A stretch of 64,000 nt of DNA from Auanema rhodensis (Eukaryota; Nematoda; Chromadorea; Rhabditida; Rhabditidae): positions 19,545,638 to 19,609,637 of the forward strand of contig OZ059900.1 of the NCBI GenBank assembly GCA_964057225.1, in the 5' to 3' direction. The notes beneath the pieces were generated by a model. The model saw only the letters and a program-made list of their open reading frames with translations. It did not search any database and was not told the origin of the DNA. This document shows, piece by piece, positions 40,708-55,500 of the stretch. The position numbers were made by a program, and so were the translations under genes. How positions within the stretch are numbered: the first letter of the stretch is position 1; the number at the start of each line of letters is the position of its first letter.

Positions 40708-43700
40708 TGAACAAAAATCGATTTAATCAATATTAGCCATAAGGGGCGTGCCCTCAGAATATGCTAATTTCCTTAATTTTCTAACCCCTGTTTTTTTGTC
40801 GTGAAAGTGGGACTAGACGTTGTACGAACAATTTTGAGCTAGGTTTCATTGACATTGCATGAGTTTGAACACATGAAATCGTAAGTCAAAACCTTGTTTA
40901 CAGCGAAATTTCCAAAAACTGGTTTTCCAGCATAATAAAATATTTCTCATGGAAAATACTGTGTTTTTGTATTTTTCTAGTGTTCAGCATGTAAAATGCT
41001 TCATTTTAGTATGTAACACGCTGAAATTCGTTGCATTTGACGACTCATATGAACAAAAATCGATTTAATCAATATTAGCCATAAGGGGCGTGCCCTCAGA
41101 ATATGCTAATTTCCTTAATTTTCTAACCCCTGTTTTTTTGTCGTGAAAGTGGAACTAGACGTTGTACGAACAATTTTGAGCTAGGTTTCATTGACATTGC
41201 ATGAGTTTGAACACATGAAATCGTAAGTCAAAACCTTGTTTACAGCGAAATTTCCAAAAACTGGTTTTCCAGCATAATAAAATATTTCTCATGGGAAATA
41301 CTGTGTTTTTGTATTTTTCTAGTGTTCAGCATGTAAAATGCTTCATTTTAGTATGTAACACGCTGAAATTCGTTGCATTTGACGACTCATATGAACAAAA
41401 ATCGATTTAATCAATATTAGCCATAAGGGGCGTGCCCTCAGAATATGCTAATTTCCTTAATTTTCTAACCCCTGTTTTTTTGTCGTGAAAGTGGAACTAG
41501 ACGTTGTACGAACAATTTTGAGCTAGGTTTCATTGACATTGCATGAGTTTGAACACATGAAATCGTAAGTCAAAACCTTGTTTACAGCGAAATTTCCAAA
41601 AACTGGTTTTCCAGCATAATAAAATATTTCTCATGGGAAATACTGTGTTTTTGTATTTTTCTAGTGTTCAGCATGTAAAATGCTTCATTTTAGTATGTAA
41701 CACGCTGAAATTCGTTGCATTTGACGACTCATATGAACAAAAATCGATTTAATCAATATTAGCCATAAGGGGCGTGCCCTCAGAATATGCTAATTTCCTT
41801 AATTTTCTAACCCCTGTTTTTTTGTCGTGAAAGTGGAACTAGACGTTGTACGAACAATTTTGAGCTAGGTTTCATTGACATTGCATGAGTTTGAACACAT
41901 GAAATCGTAAGTCAAAACCTTGTTTACAGCGAAATTTCCAAAAACTGGTTTTCCAGCATAATAAAATATTTCTCATGGGAAATACTGTGTTTTTGTATTT
42001 TTCTAGTGTTCAGCATGTAAAATGCTTCATTTTAGTATGTAACACGCTGAAATTCGTTGCATTTGACGACTCATATGAACAAAAATCGATTTAATCAATA
42101 TTAGCCATAAGGGGCGTGCCCTCAGAATATGCTAATTTCCTTAATTTTCTAACCCCTGTTTTTTTGTCGTGAAAGTGGAACTAGACGTTGTACGAACAAT
42201 TTTGAGCTAGGTTTCATTGACATTGCATGAGTTTGAACACATGAAATCGTAAGTCAAAACCTTGTTTACAGCGAAATTTCCAAAAACTGGTTTTCCAGCA
42301 TAATAAAATATTTCTCATGGGAAATACTGTGTTTTTGTATTTTTCTAGTGTTCAGCATGTGAAATGCTTCATTTTAGTATGTAACACGCTGAAATTCGTT
42401 GCATTTGACGACTCATATGAACAAAAATCGATTTAATCAATATTAGCCATAAGGGGCGTGCCCTCAGAATATGCTAATTTCCTTAATTTTCTAACCCCTG
42501 TTTTTTTGTCGTGAAAGTGGAACTAGACGTTGTACGAACAATTTTGAGCTAGGTTTCATTGACATTGCATGAGTTTGAACACATGAAATCGTAAGTCAAA
42601 ACCTTGTTTACAGCGAAATTTCCAAAAACTGGTTTTCCAGCATAATAAAATATTTCTCATGGGAAATACTGTGTTTTTGTATTTTTCTAGTGTTCAGCAT
42701 GTGAAATGCTTCATTTTAGTATGTAACACGCTGAAATTCGTTGCATTTGACGACTCATATGAACAAAAATCGATTTAATCAATATTAGCCATAAGGGGCG
42801 TGCCCTCAGAATATGCTAATTTCCTTAATTTTCTAACCCCTGTTTTTTTGTCGTGAAAGTGGAACTAGACGTTGTACGAACAATTTTGAGCTAGGTTTCA
42901 TTGACATTGCATGAGTTTGAACACATGAAATCGTAAGTCAAAACCTTGTTTACAGCGAAATTTCCAAAAACTGGTTTTCCAGCATAATAAAATATTTCTC
43001 ATGGGAAATACTGTGTTTTTGTATTTTTCTAGTGTTCAGCATGTGAAATGCTTCATTTTAGTATGTAACACGCTGAAATTCGTTGCATTTGACGACTCAT
43101 ATGAACAAAAATCGATTTAATCAATATTAGCCATAAGGGGCGTGCCCTCAGAATATGCTAATTTCCTTAATTTTCTAACCCCTGTTTTTTTGTCGTGAAA
43201 GTGGAACTAGACGTTGTACGAACAATTTTGAGCTAGGTTTCATTGACATTGCATGAGTTTGAACACATGAAATCGTAAGTCAAAACCTTGTTTACAGCGA
43301 AATTTCCAAAAACTGGTTTTCCAGCATAATAAAATATTTCTCATGGGAAATACTGTGTTTTTGTATTTTTCTAGTGTTCAGCATGTAAAATGCTTCATTT
43401 TAGTATGTAACACGCTGAAATTCGTTGCATTTGACGACTCATATGAACAAAAATCGATTTAATCAATATTAGCCATAAGGGGCGTGCCCTCAGAATATGC
43501 TAATTTCCTTAATTTTCTAACCCCTGTTTTTTTGTCGTGAAAGTGGGACTAGACGTTGTACGAACAATTTTGAGCTAGGTTTCATTGACATTGCATGAGT
43601 TTGAACACATGAAATCGTAAGTCAAAACCTTGTTTACAGCGAAATTTCCAAAAACTGGTTTTCCAGCATAATAAAATATTTCTCATGGAAAATACTGTGT

Positions 43701-46700
43701 TTTTGTATTTTTCTAGTGTTCAGCATGTAAAATGCTTCATTTTAGTATGTAACACGCTGAAATTCGTTGCATTTGACGACTCATATGAACAAAAATCGAT
43801 TTAATCAATATTAGCCATAAGGGGCGTGCCCTCAGAATATGCTAATTCCCTTAATTTTCTAACCCCTGTTTTTTTGTCGTGAAAGTGGAACTAGACGTTG
43901 TACGAACAATTTTGAGCTAGGTTTCATTGACATTGCATGAGTTTGAACACATGAAATCGTAAGTCAAAACCTTGTTTACAGCGAAATTTCCAAAAACTGG
44001 TTTTCCAGCATAATAAAATATTTCTCATGGGAAATACTGTGTTTTTGTATTTTTCTAGTGTTCAGCATGTAAAATGCTTCATTTTAGTATGTAACACGCT
44101 GAAATTCGTTGCATTTGACGACTCATATGAACAAAAATCGATTTAATCAATATTAGCCATAAGGGGCGTGCCCTCAGAATATGCTAATTCCCTTAATTTT
44201 CTAACCCCTGTTTTTTTGTCGTGAAAGTGGAACTAGACGTTGTACGAACAATTTTGAGCTAGGTTTCATTGACATTGCATGAGTTTGAACACATGAAATC
44301 GTAAGTCAAAACCTTGTTTACAGCGAAATTTCCAAAAACTGGTTTTCCAGCATAATAAAATATTTCTCATGGGAAATACTGTGTTTTTGTATTTTTCTAG
44401 TGTTCAGCATGTAAAATGCTTCATTTTAGTATGTAACACGCTGAAATTCGTTGCATTTGACGACTCATATGAACAAAAATCGATTTAATCAATATTAGCC
44501 ATAAGGGGCGTGCCCTCAGAATATGCTAATTTCCTTAATTTTCTAACCCCTGTTTTTTTGTCGTGAAAGTGGAACTAGACGTTGTACGAACAATTTTGAG
44601 CTAGGTTTCATTGACATTGCATGAGTTTGAACACATGAAATCGTAAGTCAAAACCTTGTTTACAGCGAAATTTCCAAAAACTGGTTTTCCAGCATAATAA
44701 AATATTTCTCATGGGAAATACTGTGTTTTTGTATTTTTCTAGTTTTCAGCATGTAAAATGCTTCATTTTAGTATGTAACACGCTGAAATTCGTTGCATTT
44801 GACGACTCATATGAACAAAAATCGATTTAATCAATATTAGCCATAAGGGGCGTGCCCTCAGAATATGCTAATTTCCTTAATTTTCTAACCCCTGTTTTTT
44901 TGTCGTGAAAGTGGAACTAGACGTTGTACGAACAATTTTGAGCTAGGTTTCATTGACATTGCATGAGTTTGAACACATGAAATCGTAAGTCAAAACCTTG
45001 TTTACAGCGAAATTTCCAAAAACTGGTTTTCCAGCATAATAAAATATTTCTCATGGGAAATACTGTGTTTTTGTATTTTTCTAGTGTTCAGCATGTAAAA
45101 TGCTTCATTTTAGTATGTAACACGCTGAAATTCGTTGCATTTGACGACTCATATGAACAAAAATCGATTTAATCAATATTAGCCATAAGGGGCGTGCCCT
45201 CAGAATATGCTAATTTCCTTAATTTTCTAACCCCTGTTTTTTTGTCGTGAAAGTGGGACTAGACGTTGTACGAACAATTTTGAGCTAGGTTTCATTGACA
45301 TTGCATGAGTTTGAACACATGAAATCGTAAGTCAAAACCTTGTTTACAGCGAAATTTCCAAAAACTGGTTTTCCAGCATAATAAAATATTTCTCATGGAA
45401 AATACTGTGTTTTTGTATTTTTCTAGTGTTCAGCATGTAAAATGCTTCATTTTAGTATGTAACACGCTGAAATTCGTTGCATTTGACGACTCATATGAAC
45501 AAAAATCGATTTAATCAATATTAGCCATAAGGGGCGTGCCCTCAGAATATGCTAATTTCCTTAATTTTCTAACCCCTGTTTTTTTGTCGTGAAAGTGGAA
45601 CTAGACGTTGTACGAACAATTTTGAGCTAGGTTTCATTGACATTGCATGAGTTTGAACACATGAAATCGTAAGTCAAAACCTTGTTTACAGCGAAATTTC
45701 CAAAAACTGGTTTTCCAGCATAATAAAATATTTCTCATGGGAAATACTGTGTTTTTGTATTTTTCTAGTGTTCAGCATGTAAAATGCTTCATTTTAGTAT
45801 GTAACACGCTGAAATTCGTTGCATTTGACGACTCATATGAACAAAAATCGATTTAATCAATATTAGCCATAAGGGGCGTGCCCTCAGAATATGCTAATTT
45901 CCTTAATTTTCTAACCCCTGTTTTTTTGTCGTGAAAGTGGAACTAGACGTTGTACGAACAATTTTGAGCTAGGTTTCATTGACATTGCATGAGTTTGAAC
46001 ACATGAAATCGTAAGTCAAAACCTTGTTTACAGCGAAATTTCCAAAAACTGGTTTTCCAGCATAATAAAATATTTCTCATGGGAAATACTGTGTTTTTGT
46101 ATTTTTCTAGTGTTCAGCATGTAAAATGCTTCATTTTAGTATGTAACACGCTGAAATTCGTTGCATTTGACGACTCATATGAACAAAAATCGATTTAATC
46201 AATATTAGCCATAAGGGGCGTGCCCTCAGAATATGCTAATTTCCTTAATTTTCTAACCCCTGTTTTTTTGTCGTGAAAGTGGAACTAGACGTTGTACGAA
46301 CAATTTTGAGCTAGGTTTCATTGACATTGCATGAGTTTGAACACATGAAATCGTAAGTCAAAACCTTGTTTACAGCGAAATTTCCAAAAACTGGTTTTCC
46401 AGCATAATAAAATATTTCTCATGGGAAATACTGTGTTTTTGTATTTTTCTAGTGTTCAGCATGTGAAATGCTTCATTTTAGTATGTAACACGCTGAAATT
46501 CGTTGCATTTGACGACTCATATGAACAAAAATCGATTTAATCAATATTAGCCATAAGGGGCGTGCCCTCAGAATATGCTAATTTCCTTAATTTTCTAACC
46601 CCTGTTTTTTTGTCGTGAAAGTGGAACTAGACGTTGTACGAACAATTTTGAGCTAGGTTTCATTGACATTGCATGAGTTTGAACACATGAAATCGTAAGT

Positions 46701-49020
46701 CAAAACCTTGTTTACAGCGAAATTTCCAAAAACTGGTTTTCCAGCATAATAAAATATTTCTCATGGGAAATACTGTGTTTTTGTATTTTTCTAGTGTTCA
46801 GCATGTGAAATGCTTCATTTTAGTATGTAACACGCTGAAATTCGTTGCATTTGACGACTCATATGAACAAAAATCGATTTAATCAATATTAGCCATAAGG
46901 GGCGTGCCCTCAGAATATGCTAATTTCCTTAATTTTCTAACCCCTGTTTTTTTGTCGTGAAAGTGGAACTAGACGTTGTACGAACAATTTTGAGCTAGGT
47001 TTCATTGACATTTCATGAGTTTGAACACATGAAATCGTAAGTCAAAACCTTGTTTACAGCGAAATTTCCAAAAACTGGTTTTCCAGCATAATAAAATATT
47101 TCTCATGGGAAATACTGTGTTTTTGTATTTTTCTAGTGTTCAGCATGTAAAATGCTTCATTTTAGTATGTAACACGCTGAAATTCGTTGCATTTGACGAC
47201 TCATATGAACAAAAATCGATTTAATCAATATTAGCCATAAGGGGCGTGCCCTCAGAATATGCTAATTTCCTTAATTTTCTAACCCCTGTTTTTTTGTCGT
47301 GAAAGTGGGACTAGACGTTGTACGAACAATTTTGAGCTAGGTTTCATTGACATTGCATGAGTTTGAACACATGAAATCGTAAGTCAAAACCTTGTTTACA
47401 GCGAAATTTCCAAAAACTGGTTTTCCAGCATAATAAAATATTTCTCATGGAAAATACTGTGTTTTTGTATTTTTCTAGTGTTCAGCATGTAAAATGCTTC
47501 ATTTTAGTATGTAACACGCTGAAATTCGTTGCATTTGACGACTCATATGAACAAAAATCGATTTAATCAATATTAGCCATAAGGGGCGTGCCCTCAGAAT
47601 ATGCTAATTCCCTTAATTTTCTAACCCCTGTTTTTTTGTCGTGAAAGTGGAACTAGACGTTGTACGAACAATTTTGAGCTAGGTTTCATTGACATTGCAT
47701 GAGTTTGAACACATGAAATCGTAAGTCAAAACCTTGTTTACAGCGAAATTTCCAAAAACTGGTTTTCCAGCATAATAAAATATTTCTCATGGGAAATACT
47801 GTGTTTTTGTATTTTTCTAGTGTTCAGCATGTAAAATGCTTCATTTTAGTATGTAACACGCTGAAATTCGTTGCATTTGACGACTCATATGAACAAAAAT
47901 CGATTTAATCAATATTAGCCATAAGGGGCGTGCCCTCAGAATATGCTAATTCCCTTAATTTTCTAACCCCTGTTTTTTTGTCGTGAAAGTGGAACTAGAC
48001 GTTGTACGAACAATTTTGAGCTAGGTTTCATTGACATTGCATGAGTTTGAACACATGAAATCGTAAGTCAAAACCTTGTTTACAGCGAAATTTCCAAAAA
48101 CTGGTTTTCCAGCATAATAAAATATTTCTCATGGAAAATACTGTGTTTTTGTATTTTTCTAGTGTTCAGCATGTAAAATGCTTCATTTTAGTATGTAACA
48201 CGCTGAAATTCGTTGCATTTGACGACTCATATGAACAAAAATCGATTTAATCAATATTAGCCATAAGGGGCGTGCCCTCAGAATATGCTAATTCCCTTAA
48301 TTTTCTAACCCCTGTTTTTTTGTCGTGAAAGTGGAACTAGACGTTGTACGAACAATTTTGAGCTAGGTTTCATTGACATTGCATGAGTTTGAACACATGA
48401 AATCGTAAGTCAAAACCTTGTTTACAGCGAAATTTCCAAAAACTGGTTTTCCAGCATAATAAAATATTTCTCATGGGAAATACTGTGTTTTTGTATTTTT
48501 CTAGTGTTCAGCATGTAAAATGCTTCATTTTAGTATGTAACACGCTGAAATTCGTTGCATTTGACGACTCATATGAACAAAAATCGATTTAATCAATATT
48601 AGCCATAAGGGGCGTGCCCTCAGAATATGCTAATTCCCTTAATTTTCTAACCCCTGTTTTTTTGTCGTGAAAGTGGAACTAGACGTTGTACGAACAATTT
48701 TGAGCTAGGTTTCATTGACATTGCATGAGTTTGAACACATGAAATCGTAAGTCAAAACCTTGTTTACAGCGAAATTTCCAAAAACTGGTTTTCCAGCATA
48801 ATAAAATATTTCTCATGGGAAATACTGTGTTTTTGTATTTTTCTAGTGTTCAGCATGTAAAATGCTTCATTTTAGTATGTAACACGCTGAAATTCGTTGC
48901 ATTTGACGACTCATATGAACAAAAATCGATTTAATCAATATTAGCTATAAGGGGCGTGCCCTCAGAATATGCTAATTTCCTTAATTTTCTAACTCCTGTT
49001 TTTTTGTCGTGAAAGTGGGA
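40708..49020 (-). repeat. Block B middle: mixed inverted monomers
   Basis: About 24 inverted monomers with interspersed markers: catggaaaata near 40951, 43687, 45397, 47449 and 48133; gtgaaatg at 42361, 42703, 43045, 46465 and 46807; aattccctt in several copies from 43.8 kb; and gttttcag at 44742. The gtgaaatg clusters are ten monomers apart (43045 to 46465). Longer periods are likely but the markers are too few to fix one unit by eye. No gene, transposon or unique DNA is present. Confidence 0.85.
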
Positions 49021-52000
49021 CTAGACGTTGTACGAACAATTTTGAGCTAGGTTTCATTGACATTGCATGAGTTTGAACACATGAAATCGTAAGTCAAAAC
49101 CTTGTTTACAGCGAAATTTCCAAAAACTGGTTTTCCAGCATAATAAAATATTTCTCATGGGAAATACTGTGTTTTTGTATTTTTCTAGTGTTCAGCATGT
49201 AAAATGCTTCATTTTAGTATGTAACACGCTGAAATTCGTTGCATTTGACGACTCATATGAACAAAAATCGATTTAATCAATATTAGCCATAAGGGGCGTA
49301 CCCTCAGAATATGCTAATTCCCTTAATTTTCTAACCCCTGTTTTTTTGTCGTGAAAGTGGAACTAGACGTTGTACGAACAATTTTGAGCTAGGTTTCATT
49401 GACATTGCATGAGTTTGAACACATGAAATCGTAAGTCAAAACCTTGTTTACAGCGAAATTTCCAAAAACTGGTTTTCCAGCATAATAAAATATTTCTCAT
49501 GGGAAATACTGTGTTTTTGTATTTTTCTAGTGTTCAGCATGTGAAATGCTTCATTTTAGTATGTAACACGCTGAAATTCGTTGCATTTGACGACTCATAT
49601 GAACAAAAATCGATTTAATCAATATTAGCCATAAGGGGCGTGCCCTCAGAATATGCTAATTCCCTTAATTTTCTAACTCCTGTTTTTTTGTCGTGAAAGT
49701 GGAACTAGACGTTGTACGAACAATTTTGAGCTAGGTTTCATTGACATTGCATGAGTTTGAACACATGAAATCGTAAGTCAAAACCTTGTTTACAGCGAAA
49801 TTTCCAAAAACTGGTTTTCCAGCATAATAAAATATTTCTCATGGGAAATACAGTGTTTTTGTATTTTTCTAGTGTTCAGCATGTAAAATGCTTCACTTTA
49901 GTATGTAACACGCTGAAATTCGTTGCATTTGACGACTCATATGAACAAAAATCGATTTAATCAATATTAGCCATAAGGGGCGTGCCCTCAGAATATGCTA
50001 ATTTCCTTAATTTTCTAACCCCTGTTTTTTTGTCGTGAAAGTGGAACTAGACGTTGTACGAACAATTTTGAGCTAGGTTTCATTGACATTGCATGAGTTT
50101 GAACACATGAAATCGTAAGTCAAAACCTTGTTTACAGCGAAATTTCCAAAAACTGGTTTTCCAGCATAATAAAATATTTCTCATGGGAAATACTGTGTTT
50201 TTGTATTTTTCTAGTGTTCAGCATGTAAAATGCTTCATTTTAGTATGTAACACGCTGAAATTCGTTGCATTTGACGACTCATATGAACAAAAATCGATTT
50301 AATCAATATTAGCCATAAGGGGCGTGCCCTCAGAATATGCTAATTTCCTTAATTTTCTAACCCCTGTTTTTTTGTCGTGAAAGTGGGACTAGACGTTGTA
50401 CAAACAATTTTGAGCTAGGTTTCATTGACATTGCATGAGTTTGAACACATGAAATCGTAAGTCAAAACCTTGTTTACAGCGAAATTTCCAAAAACTGGTT
50501 TTCCAGCATAATAAAATATTTCTCATGGGAAATACTGTGTTTTTGTATTTTTCTAGTGTTCAGCATGTAAAATGCTTCATTTTAGTATGTAACACGCTGA
50601 AATTCGTTGCATTTGACGACTCATATGAACAAAAATCGATTTAATCAATATTAGCCATAAGGGGCGTGCCCTCAGAATATGCTAATTCCCTTAATTTTCT
50701 AACCCCTGTTTTTTTGTCGTGAAAGTGGAACTAGACGTTGTACAAACAATTTTGAGCTAGGTTTCATTGACATTGCATGAGTTTGAACACATGAAATCGT
50801 AAGTCAAAACCTTGTTTACAGCGAAATTTCCAAAAACTGGTTTTCCAGCATAATAAAATATTTCTCATGGGAAATACTGTGTTTTTGTATTTTTCTAGTG
50901 TTCAGCATGTAAAATGCTTCATTTTAGTATGTAACACGCTGAAATTCGTTGCATTTGACGACTCATATGAACAAAAATCGATTTAATCAATATTAGCCAT
51001 AAGGGGCGTGCCCTCAGAATATGCTAATTTCCTTAATTTTCTAACCCCTGTTTTTTTGTCGTGAAAGTGGAACTAGACGTTGTACGAACAATTTTGAGCT
51101 AGGTTTCATTGACATTGCATGAGTTTGAACACATGAAATCGTAAGTCAAAACCTTGTTTACAGCGAAATTTCCAAAAACTGGTTTTCCAGCATAATAAAA
51201 TATTTCTCATGGGAAATACTGTGTTTTTGTATTTTTCTAGTTTTCAGCATGTAAAATGCTTCATTTTAGTATGTAACACGCTGAAATTCGTTGCATTTGA
51301 CGACTCATATGAACAAAAATCGATTTAATCAATATTAGCCATAAGGGGCGTGCCCTCAGAATATGCTAATTTCCTTAATTTTCTAACCCCTGTTTTTTTG
51401 TCGTGAAAGTGGAACTAGACGTTGTACGAACGATTTTGAGCTAGGTTTCATTGACATTGCATGAGTTTGAACACATGAAATCGTAAGTCAAAACCTTGTT
51501 TACAGCGAAATTTCCAAAAACTGGTTTTCCAGCATAATAAAATATTTCTCATGGGAAATACTGTGTTTTTGTATTTTTCTAGTGTTCAGCATGTAAAATG
51601 CTTCATTTTAGTATGTAACACGCTGAAATTCGTTGCATTTGACGACTCATATGAACAAAAATCGATTTAATCAATATTAGCCATAAGGGGCGTGCCCTCA
51701 GAATATGCTAATTTCCTTAATTTTCTAACCCCTGTTTTTTTGTCGTGAAAGTGGGACTAGACGTTGTACGAACAATTTTGAGCTAGGTTTCATTGACATT
51801 GCATGAGTTTGAACACATGAAATCGTAAGTCAAAACCTTGTTTACAGCGAAATTTCCAAAAACTGGTTTTCCAGCATAATAAAATATTTCTCATGGAAAA
51901 TACTGTGTTTTTGTATTTTTCTAGTGTTCAGCATGTGAAATGCTTCATTTTAGTATGTAACACGCTGAAATTCGTTGCATTTGACGACTCATATGAACAA

Positions 52001-52492
52001 AAATCGATTTAATCAATATTAGCCATAAGGGGCGTGCCCTCAGAATATGCTAATTTCCTTAATTTTCTAACCCCTGTTTTTTTGTCGTGAAAGTGGAACT
52101 AGACGTTGTACGAACAATTTTGAGCTAGGTTTCATTGACATTGCATGAGTTTGAACACATGAAATCGTAAGTCAAAACCTTGTTTACAGCGAAATTTCCA
52201 AAAACTGGTTTTCCAGCATAATAAAATATTTCTCATGGAAAATACTGTGTTTTTGTATTTTTCTAGTGTTCAGCATGTAAAATGCTTCATTTTAGTATGT
52301 AACACGCTGAAATTCGTTGCATTTGACGACTCATATGAACAAAAATCGATTTAATCAATATTAGCCATAAGGGGCGTGCCCTCAGAATATGCTAATTTCC
52401 TTAATTTTCTAAACCCTGTTTTTTTGTCGTGAAAGTGGAACTAGACGTTGTACGAACAATTTTGAGCTAGGTTTCATTGACATTGCATGAGT

Positions 52493-52510
52493 TTGAACAC
52501 AACCTTGTTT
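52493..52510 (-). repeat. 17-bp deletion in a monomer (325-bp copy), first occurrence
   Basis: The usual tttgaacacatgaaatcg is followed by taagtcaaaacc; here the sequence jumps from gaacac straight to aaccttg at 52500/52501, losing 17 bp. One a can be assigned to either side of the break. It shortens this monomer to 325 bp and explains why the long period is 4771 rather than 4788 bp. Confidence 0.95.
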
Positions 52511-55500
52511 ACAGCGAAATTTCCAAAAACTGGTTTTCCAGCATAATAAAATATTTCTCATGGGAAATACTGTGTTTTTGTATTTTTCTAGTGTTCAGCA
52601 TGTAAAATGCTTCATTTTAGTATGTAACACGCTGAAATTCGTTGCATTTGACGACTCATATGAACAAAAATCGATTTAATCAATATTAGCCATAAGGGGC
52701 GTGCCCTCAGAATATGCTAATTTCCTTAATTTTCTAACCCCTGTTTTTTTGTCGTGAAAGTGGGACTAGACGTTGTACGAACAATTTTGAGCTAGGTTTC
52801 ATTGACATTGCATGAGTTTGAACACATGAAATCGTAAGTCAAAACCTTGTTTACAGCGAAATTTCCAAAAACTGGTTTTCCAGCATAATAAAATATTTCT
52901 CATGGAAAATACTGTGTTTTTGTATTTTTCTAGTGTTCAGCATGTAAAATGCTTCATTTTAGTATGTAACACGCTGAAATTCGTTGCATTTGACGACTCA
53001 TATGAACAAAAATCGATTTAATCAATATTAGCCATAAGGGGCGTGCCCTCAGAATATGCTAATTCCCTTAATTTTCTAACCCCTGTTTTTTTGTCGTGAA
53101 AGTGGAACTAGACGTTGTACGAACAATTTTGAGCTAGGTTTCATTGACATTGCATGAGTTTGAACACATGAAATCGTAAGTCAAAACCTTGTTTACAGCG
53201 AAATTTCCAAAAACTGGTTTTCCAGCATAATAAAATATTTCTCATGGGAAATACTGTGTTTTTGTATTTTTCTAGTGTTCAGCATGTAAAATGCTTCATT
53301 TTAGTATGTAACACGCTGAAATTCGTTGCATTTGACGACTCATATGAACAAAAATCGATTTAATCAATATTAGCCATAAGGGGCGTGCCCTCAGAATATG
53401 CTAATTCCCTTAATTTTCTAACCCCTGTTTTTTTGTCGTGAAAGTGGAACTAGACGTTGTACGAACAATTTTGAGCTAGGTTTCATTGACATTGCATGAG
53501 TTTGAACACATGAAATCGTAAGTCAAAACCTTGTTTACAGCGAAATTTCCAAAAACTGGTTTTCCAGCATAATAAAATATTTCTCATGGAAAATACTGTG
53601 TTTTTGTATTTTTCTAGTGTTCAGCATGTAAAATGCTTCATTTTAGTATGTAACACGCTGAAATTCGTTGCATTTGACGACTCATATGAACAAAAATCGA
53701 TTTAATCAATATTAGCCATAAGGGGCGTGCCCTCAGAATATGCTAATTCCCTTAATTTTCTAACCCCTGTTTTTTTGTCGTGAAAGTGGAACTAGACGTT
53801 GTACGAACAATTTTGAGCTAGGTTTCATTGACATTGCATGAGTTTGAACACATGAAATCGTAAGTCAAAACCTTGTTTACAGCGAAATTTCCAAAAACTG
53901 GTTTTCCAGCATAATAAAATATTTCTCATGGGAAATACTGTGTTTTTGTATTTTTCTAGTGTTCAGCATGTAAAATGCTTCATTTTAGTATGTAACACGC
54001 TGAAATTCGTTGCATTTGACGACTCATATGAACAAAAATCGATTTAATCAATATTAGCCATAAGGGGCGTACCCTCAGAATATGCTAATTCCCTTAATTT
54101 TCTAACCCCTGTTTTTTTGTCGTGAAAGTGGAACTAGACGTTGTACGAACAATTTTGAGCTAGGTTTCATTGACATTGCATGAGTTTGAACACATGAAAT
54201 CGTAAGTCAAAACCTTGTTTACAGCGAAATTTCCAAAAACTGGTTTTCCAGCATAATAAAATATTTCTCATGGGAAATACTGTGTTTTTGTATTTTTCTA
54301 GTGTTCAGCATGTGAAATGCTTCATTTTAGTATGTAACACGCTGAAATTCGTTGCATTTGACGACTCATATGAACAAAAATCGATTGAATCAATATTAGC
54401 CATAAGGGGCGTGCCCTCAGAATATGCTAATTCCCTTAATTTTCTAACTCCTGTTTTTTTGTCGTGAAAGTGGAACTAGACGTTGTACGAACAATTTTGA
54501 GCTAGGTTTCATTGACATTGCATGAGTTTGAACACATGAAATCGTAAGTCAAAACCTTGTTTACAGCGAAATTTCCAAAAACTGGTTTTCCAGCATAATA
54601 AAATATTTCTCATGGGAAATACAGTGTTTTTGTATTTTTCTAGTGTTCAGCATGTAAAATGCTTCACTTTAGTATGTAACACGCTGAAATTCGTTGCATT
54701 TGACGACTCATATGAACAAAAATCGATTTAATCAATATTAGCCATAAGGGGCGTGCCCTCAGAATATGCTAATTTCCTTAATTTTCTAACCCCTGTTTTT
54801 TTGTCGTGAAAGTGGAACTAGACGTTGTACGAACAATTTTGAGCTAGGTTTCATTGACATTGCATGAGTTTGAACACATGAAATCGTAAGTCAAAACCTT
54901 GTTTACAGCGAAATTTCCAAAAACTGGTTTTCCAGCATAATAAAATATTTCTCATGGGAAATACTGTGTTTTTGTATTTTTCTAGTGTTCAGCATGTAAA
55001 ATGCTTCATTTTAGTATGTAACACGCTGAAATTCGTTGCATTTGATGACTCATATGAACAAAAATCGATTTAATCAATATTAGCCATAAGGGGCGTGCCC
55101 TCAGAATATGCTAATTTCCTTAATTTTCTAACCCCTGTTTTTTTGTCGTGAAAGTGGGACTAGACGTTGTACAAACAATTTTGAGCTAGGTTTCATTGAC
55201 ATTGCATGAGTTTGAACACATGAAATCGTAAGTCAAAACCTTGTTTACAGCGAAATTTCCAAAAACTGGTTTTCCAGCATAATAAAATATTTCTCATGGG
55301 AAATACTGTGTTTTTGTATTTTTCTAGTGTTCAGCATGTAAAATGCTTCATTTTAGTATGTAACACGCTGAAATTCGTTGCATTTGACGACTCATATGAA
55401 CAAAAATCGATTTAATCAATATTAGCCATAAGGGGCGTGCCCTCAGAATATGCTAATTCCCTTAATTTTCTAACCCCTGTTTTTTTGTCGTGAAAGTGGA

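Noticed and set aside
54270-54467. A 65-codon open frame on the plus strand beginning MGNTVFLY.
   Set aside because: It lies wholly inside one inverted satellite monomer and exists only because a single base change at 54387 removes a stop found in the equivalent monomers. No gene context or recognisable domain; chance frame.
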